From: Lunatimonas salinarum
Lineage (GTDB): Bacteria > Bacteroidota > Bacteroidia > Cytophagales > Cyclobacteriaceae
DNA length: 64,000 bases
Direction: 5' to 3'
Assembly: GCF_017811155.1 (NCBI RefSeq)
Contig: NZ_JACVCV010000014.1
Span: 1 to 64,000, forward strand
The notes below the pieces were generated by a model. It was not told the origin of the DNA. It did no database searches and saw nothing but the letters and a program-made list of their open reading frames with translations. Below are positions 62,051 through 64,000 of this stretch, piece after piece (position 1 is the stretch's first letter; every line of letters starts with the position of its first letter). The position numbers and the translations under genes are program-made.

Positions 62051-63922
62051 ATGAAGAGCATAGTATTACTATACGACGAGCGAGAGACCGAAACGGTTGA
62101 GGAAGAAATCCTGCCCATATTAAAGGAGAACCTCAAGCTTAAGCTCCCTTTTCAAACTGAGTTGACGGTCGAGCTGGGAAGGGAAGACTTTTTGTTGACG
62201 TACTTGGGAGATGACCAACTGCGGGAATTCTTTCCATTGGCCATTTCGGAAAACTGGACGGTGGGGCTGCTTCCCCATCCACGGATGGCACAGGCAAAAG
62301 CTGGATTTGGCATCGAGGGGAGGCTTTCAGTTACCGTGGAAGATATGCTGGAAGCCTCGGAAGGGAAATTCATCGATATTTTGATGGCAAACGGAAGACC
62401 GGTTTTTAATACACTGGTGATTGGTGAATCCTTAAGCCTGCTTTCCGGTTCGGTAAAGGAAGGCTTTTGGTCCCGTTCCATGAGTCAGCTGTCGAGTTTT
62501 TTTCGACTTTTCAAGAGGTTAGAGTCCAGTTTGTTTACTTTTGAATTTCCGGAAAAAAACCCCATCAACACGGCTTGTCTGGGCATGGTAGTGGTGCAGC
62601 ACGGACAAAGTAGCCGGTTGAGCAGAATGGTATTGGAGGATGCATTTATCAATGATGGCCGCATGCATTTGATAGCCTTGGCACCGAGGAGCGTAACGGG
62701 GCTGATTTGGTTCGGGTTTTATAGCATTTTCCGTTCTGGCAGTCGTCGCCTTCCGCCGTTTGCCGCCCACATTAAGACAGGTCATCTCCGTGTAAAGAGT
62801 GACAACTCAATTAATTTCACTTGTGATGGTTTATTGATGAGCGCCAAAGAAATTGAACTGGAGGTCGTTCCAGAGGCAATCCGTCTCGTACCAGGCAGGT
62901 ATTTGAAAATGGAGCCAACGCCCAAGAAGGAGGATGTTTTCAAAGTGGAGGTGTTACCGAGAGGGGAATCTCGAGATGCATTGGTTAATCGACCTCTTCC
63001 GTTTATCCATCACGCTTCCAAGGAGGAGTTTAAGGACCTTTTTTCAACATTACGGCAAAACTCCCGGGCGAGTAGCAGCTATTTGGTTTTGATGTTATTG
63101 TCGACCTGTATTGCCACCTTGGGTTTGTTTGGTAATTCTTCACCCGTGATTATCGGAGCTATGATCCTGGCGCCGCTGATGGCGCCGATTATCTCGATGT
63201 CCATGGGGGTTTTGAGGCAGGATAAGCGATTGATGTGGGACAGTTCCAAGGCGATTGGCCTGGGGTTGGTTTTGGCTTATCTTTGTGCAGTGTTTATCAC
63301 TTGGCTTACGCCGTTGAGCATCCCCAATGAGGAGATTCTTGCACGGGTCAGGCCAAATTTGTTGGATTTGGGGGTAGCGGTGGCTTCAGGCGTAGCCGGT
63401 GCTTACGCCCATGCCAAAGAAGAGGTGGCCAAGACATTGGCAGGCGTGGCGATTGCTGTCGCATTGGTGCCTCCTCTCGCTGTATCCGGTATTGGCCTCG
63501 GTTGGGCGGATTGGAACATCTTTTCTGGGGCACTTTTACTACTTACGACTAATTTGGCGGGTATTTTGCTCTCTGCTGCGTTTACCTTTTTGCTCTTAGG
63601 TTTTAGTCCTTTTCGGTTGGCTACCAAAGGATTGGTTTATTCATTGTTAGTAGTTGTTTTGATCAGTCTTCCGCTTTTTTTTGGGTTTATAGACATGGTG
63701 CGGGAAAAGGACGTGATCTCCAAGCTAAACGGGCATAGCGTAAACGGCGTTGTGCTTCGGGATATCAGCGTTCGTCAGGTAAAACCACTGAGGTTAGCAG
63801 TCAAACTGGTATCGGAACACAGCCTTAGCAGCGCACAGATTCAAGCGGTGAAATCGGAAATCGAATCAATGGTGGGTGAAGAAGTGGAGTTGGAAGTCAT
63901 GTTGGGATTCAAGGTCTTTTGA
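62051..63922 (+). CDS. YegS/DAGK-like and DUF389 fusion membrane protein
   Basis: A 623-residue membrane protein. Residues 1-305 align by eye with the diacylglycerol kinase/YegS fold: TYLGDDQLREFF stands where active kinases have GGDGT, then VGLLPHPRMAQAKAGFGI matches the usual LPxGTxNDxAR stretch, NGRPVFNTLVIG the Asn-Gly-Arg-x-Phe-x-Asn segment, and a C-terminal CDGLL the typical DGE site. The catalytic motif is degenerate, so lipid kinase activity is doubtful. Residues about 335-560 form the DUF389 domain with six or seven helices (SPVIIGAMILAPLMAPI; GVAIAVALVPPLAVSG). A small domain closes the chain. Function is unknown; a lipid-sensing membrane protein is one idea. It may be cotranscribed with the mutase gene. 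Confidence 0.75.
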   Translation: MKSIVLLYDERETETVEEEILPILKENLKLKLPFQTELTVELGREDFLLTYLGDDQLREFFPLAISENWTVGLLPHPRMAQAKAGFGIEGRLSVTVEDMLEASEGKFIDILMANGRPVFNTLVIGESLSLLSGSVKEGFWSRSMSQLSSFFRLFKRLESSLFTFEFPEKNPINTACLGMVVVQHGQSSRLSRMVLEDAFINDGRMHLIALAPRSVTGLIWFGFYSIFRSGSRRLPPFAAHIKTGHLRVKSDNSINFTCDGLLMSAKEIELEVVPEAIRLVPGRYLKMEPTPKKEDVFKVEVLPRGESRDALVNRPLPFIHHASKEEFKDLFSTLRQNSRASSSYLVLMLLSTCIATLGLFGNSSPVIIGAMILAPLMAPIISMSMGVLRQDKRLMWDSSKAIGLGLVLAYLCAVFITWLTPLSIPNEEILARVRPNLLDLGVAVASGVAGAYAHAKEEVAKTLAGVAIAVALVPPLAVSGIGLGWADWNIFSGALLLLTTNLAGILLSAAFTFLLLGFSPFRLATKGLVYSLLVVVLISLPLFFGFIDMVREKDVISKLNGHSVNGVVLRDISVRQVKPLRLAVKLVSEHSLSSAQIQAVKSEIESMVGEEVELEVMLGFKVF

Positions 63923-64000
63923 TGGCAATCTGTCGGTTTGCTGATTTTATCTACCCTTCTTGTTAAGATATTTGGGTATTCTAGGGGATAATCACTAAAT

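Noticed and set aside
1-64000. CRISPR array, prophage, insertion sequence
   Set aside because: No regularly spaced repeats with spacers, no phage structural genes and no transposase frame were seen anywhere in the window.

Overview
The window reads as chromosomal DNA of an aerobic member of the Bacteroidota, most likely order Cytophagales (Cyclobacteriaceae-like). The reasons are Bacteroidota-type promoters (TTTG or TTG, about 20 bases, then TAnnTTTG) in front of several genes, AT-rich leaders with no clear Shine-Dalgarno sequence, a rplM-rpsI-rpsB-tsf block, a HemJ/SCO/cytochrome c set, a methylmalonyl-CoA mutase pathway and several large PAS or propeller sensor kinases. No tRNA, rRNA, CRISPR array, prophage or transposase gene was seen. 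The names rest on motifs read by eye; no database search was run.

Layout. 0-5 kb: a winged-helix/nucleotidyltransferase-like regulator, a small membrane protein, a PhoB/PhoR-like two-component pair with a Pho-box-like direct repeat upstream, a DUF3108 protein, and recA transcribed divergently from it. 5-14.5 kb: a repeat-bearing intergenic stretch, a DUF3857/transglutaminase/DUF2569 membrane protein, a GntP-type permease, and two tandem PAS histidine kinases without a response regulator. 14.6-19 kb (minus): a Planctomycetes-style set of sugar-dehydrogenase-like cytochrome c protein, Tat-exported sugar phosphate isomerase-like protein and SDR oxidoreductase. 19-28 kb: sulfurtransferase, proA and proB (minus), then an alanine/glycine:cation symporter, glycerate kinase, S9 peptidase and a cyclophilin lipoprotein (plus). 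28.4-31 kb: tsf, rpsB, rpsI, rplM (minus). 31-36.3 kb: an RluA-type pseudouridine synthase, a secreted propeller-like protein, and an SGNH-like plus MBOAT acyltransferase pair. 36.4-43 kb (minus): a second Planctomycetes-type set (DUF1592 cytochrome c protein, DUF1552 Tat protein, membrane cytochrome c protein, PqaA-like hydrolase). 43.2 kb: sucD.

44-51 kb is the most unusual block: a tightly spaced five-gene plus-strand unit made of a periplasmic-propeller histidine kinase, a receiver/histidine-kinase protein with a substituted H-box, an ABC ATPase, a FtsX-type permease with a histidine-rich external loop, and a small exported DUF3299-like protein, closed by a strong terminator. The last three resemble the zinc-starvation operon PA4064-PA4066 of Pseudomonas aeruginosa, so metal handling at the envelope is a testable idea.

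51.5-64 kb: an aminotransferase class IV gene and a lipoprotein gene share a palindromic divergent promoter. They are followed by cytochrome c, SCO and HemJ (minus), a membrane-anchored unknown overlapping meaB, a DUF3298-like lipoprotein, dnaA (minus), a single-chain fusion of methylmalonyl-CoA mutase small and large subunits, and a fusion of a degenerate YegS/diacylglycerol-kinase-like domain to a DUF389 membrane domain. The mutase and MeaB would act together in propionate and branched-chain catabolism feeding the TCA cycle, where SucD also works.
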